Assembly (NCBI GenBank): GCA_019237515.1
Contig: JAFAGX010000368.1
Coordinates: 1-7,334 of the forward strand
Direction of reading: 5' to 3'
From: Acidobacteriaceae bacterium
Lineage (GTDB): Bacteria > Acidobacteriota > Terriglobia > Terriglobales > SbA1
DNA length: 7,334 bases
Shown: positions 6,583 to 7,334 of the stretch, piece by piece
Position numbering within the stretch: the stretch's first letter is position 1
How the letters are laid out: each line of letters begins with the position of its first letter
Program-made: the position numbers and the translations under genes
Notes under the pieces: model-generated
The model's input: the letters and a program-made list of their open reading frames with translations, nothing else
What the model was told of the DNA's origin: nothing
The model's database searches: none

Positions 6583-6603
6583 TCGGCTCACGGCGTGAGC
6601 TGA
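6583..6603 (+). promoter_or_regulatory. Hairpin just upstream of the receiver gene start
   Basis: TCGGCTCAC (6583-6591) pairs with GTGAGCTGA (6595-6603) over nine base pairs, one of them G-T, with a 3-base loop. It ends 10 bases before the ATG at 6614 and covers the GAGCTGA stretch that, with the following AG, is the only ribosome-binding-site-like sequence. It could lower or control translation, or terminate the upstream transcript poorly; no T tract follows. Confidence 0.45.
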
Positions 6604-6613
6604 AGCACGTGCT

Positions 6614-7003
6614 ATGTCCCTGCTGGCTTTAGTAGTAGACGATTCCATGCTGATCCGGCACACGGTCTGCCGCTTTCTCGAAGAGCGCGGCTACGCCGTG
6701 GAATGTGCATCCAATGGCTGCGAGGCCTTGGATATCCTGAAGCGAGTTCGTCCAGCACTCGTTATCACTGACATGCAGATGCCCAAGATGGGCGGGACTG
6801 AACTGATCACGGCCCTAAAGCGGGAACCAGCTACTGCGCAAATTCCTATTGTCATTGTCGCTGGGAAGCAAAGTGGTTTTGATCAGACTGAGAAACGCGC
6901 GGATTTCACGATTTTTAAGGATATCGATATCGAGACTCAGCTGGCGAAGGCACTCAAATTACTTCCCGACTCCAAGCGTAAAGCAAAAGCTACAAACAAG
7001 TAG
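6614..7003 (+). CDS. Stand-alone response-regulator receiver protein (CheY-like)
   Basis: This 129-aa protein is a single receiver domain with no output domain, ending in a basic tail (SKRKAKATNK). Such proteins take a phosphoryl group from a histidine kinase and act by protein contact in the cytoplasm. The acidic pocket D9-D10 (VVDDS), the phosphoacceptor D53 (ITDMQMPKMGG) and the invariant lysine K103 are present. The switch is unusual. The Thr/Ser after strand 4 (CheY T87) aligns with A83 in IPIVIVAGK, the aromatic switch residue (CheY Y106) aligns with T100, and the Pro normally following the Lys is D104. Phosphorylation may therefore still occur while the standard Thr-Tyr conformational coupling is altered. 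No histidine kinase is nearby in the window. The start is the only reasonable ATG, immediately before the first strand, with a weak ribosome-binding site partly inside a hairpin. Confidence 0.87.
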   Translation: MSLLALVVDDSMLIRHTVCRFLEERGYAVECASNGCEALDILKRVRPALVITDMQMPKMGGTELITALKREPATAQIPIVIVAGKQSGFDQTEKRADFTIFKDIDIETQLAKALKLLPDSKRKAKATNK

Positions 7004-7031
7004 CGCTCAGCAGCCAGCACTCAGCGGTCAG
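7004..7031 (+). repeat. Four degenerate 7-base tandem repeats directly after the receiver stop codon
   Basis: The units are CGCTCAG, CAGCCAG, CACTCAG and CGGTCAG. They run without gaps from the base after the stop codon. All begin with C and end with CAG, and most positions fit C-R-S-Y-CAG or close to it. Confidence 0.55.
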
Positions 7032-7069
7032 AATTTGCAAAAGAGATAACCACTCACAAACCGATACCT

Positions 7070-7097
7070 AGAATTCAAAACTCACAATTCAGAATTC
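7070..7097 (+). repeat. Second block of 7-base tandem units (AGAATTC-like)
   Basis: The units are AGAATTC, AAAACTC, ACAATTC and AGAATTC, again contiguous and seven bases long, all starting with A and ending in TC. The block lies 38 bases after the first heptamer block and 16 bases before the tsaD stop codon. The sequence differs from the first block but the period is the same. Confidence 0.5.
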
Positions 7098-7113
7098 CAC
7101 ATTTGCTGTGCGG

Positions 7114-7334
7114 CTATCTCAGCGCCATTCCTGCTTCCGCAGAGAATTCCAGAGGGGCGAAGTCACCGGCCAAAAACTTGGGATAAGCGGCCGCCGCGAT
7201 CATGGCGGCATTATCGGTCGAAAGCGGACGGGACGGGAAAAATACCGGTAAACCCTGCAAGGTCGCGTCTTTTTCAAAGCGCAGCCGAAGTTCATTGTTC
7301 GCGGCTACGCCGCCAGTCACAAAAAGACTAGCAA
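7114..7334 (-). CDS. tsaD: tRNA N6-adenosine threonylcarbamoyltransferase, C-terminal part; 5' end outside window
   Basis: TsaD transfers the threonylcarbamoyl group from threonylcarbamoyl-AMP to A37 of tRNAs that read ANN codons, together with TsaB and TsaE in bacteria. Only the last 73 codons are inside the window. Reading from the right edge, the frame gives ASLFVTGGVAANNELRLRF, the glycine-rich nucleotide-binding block of the ASKHA fold. This is followed by LPVFFPSRPLSTDNAAMIAAAAYPKFLAGDF, where the Asp of STDNAAM is the family's C-terminal metal ligand (D300 in E. coli). The GTG at 7320 lies inside the conserved VTGG motif and is not a start. The protein ends 18 residues after the LAGDF motif, as expected for the family. 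The gene converges on the receiver gene with 110 bases between the stop codons, filled by heptamer repeats. Confidence 0.93.
   Translation of the reverse strand, partial: ASLFVTGGVAANNELRLRFEKDATLQGLPVFFPSRPLSTDNAAMIAAAAYPKFLAGDFAPLEFSAEAGMALR

Noticed and set aside
7318..7320. GTG as start of a short minus-strand gene at the right edge
   Set aside because: The frame is open through to the window edge and the GTG is the Val of the conserved LFVTGGVAAN motif of TsaD, so the gene continues outside.

Overview
The window (7334 bases, roughly mid-50s % GC by eye) looks like ordinary bacterial chromosome from an Acidobacteriota-type organism. That assignment is inference. It rests on a secreted carboxypeptidase-regulatory-like protein whose C-terminal half I recognise from acidobacterial genomes, on a second secreted protein of unknown family, and on loosely spaced, mostly monocistronic housekeeping genes. 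No transposase, CRISPR array, tRNA, rRNA or phage gene is visible.

Left part (1-3420, + strand): the 3' two-thirds of a HemY-type protoporphyrinogen oxidase (heme synthesis) enters from the left edge. Next comes a complete class III PLP aminotransferase, then a small secreted protein built from two copies of the same roughly 110-residue unit, closed by a good intrinsic terminator at 3388-3420.

Middle (3437-5985): a minus-strand IscS-type cysteine desulfurase (408 aa, start fixed by its Shine-Dalgarno) converges on the secreted-protein gene. It is divergent from a 358-aa exported protein with one carboxypeptidase-regulatory-like domain and an uncharacterised C-terminal domain.

Right part (5986-7334): a gene-free stretch of about 350 bases holds a nested inverted-repeat region with a minus-strand terminator-like hairpin and then a near-consensus sigma-70 promoter (6201-6228). 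The promoter points at a tiny CxH/CxxC putative zinc-binding protein of about 49 aa. A stand-alone receiver protein follows; it keeps its phosphorylation site but has lost the usual Thr and Tyr switch residues, and a strong hairpin sits just before its start codon. Degenerate 7-base tandem repeats separate it from the convergent 3' end of tsaD (tRNA t6A synthesis), which leaves by the right edge.

The genes do not form one pathway. Heme synthesis, sulfur mobilisation and tRNA modification are housekeeping functions interspersed with lineage-specific secreted and small regulatory proteins. I see no convincing new multi-gene system. The best leads are the duplicated secreted protein, the exported protein's C-terminal domain, the small zinc-binding protein beside the divergent receiver, and the heptamer repeats.
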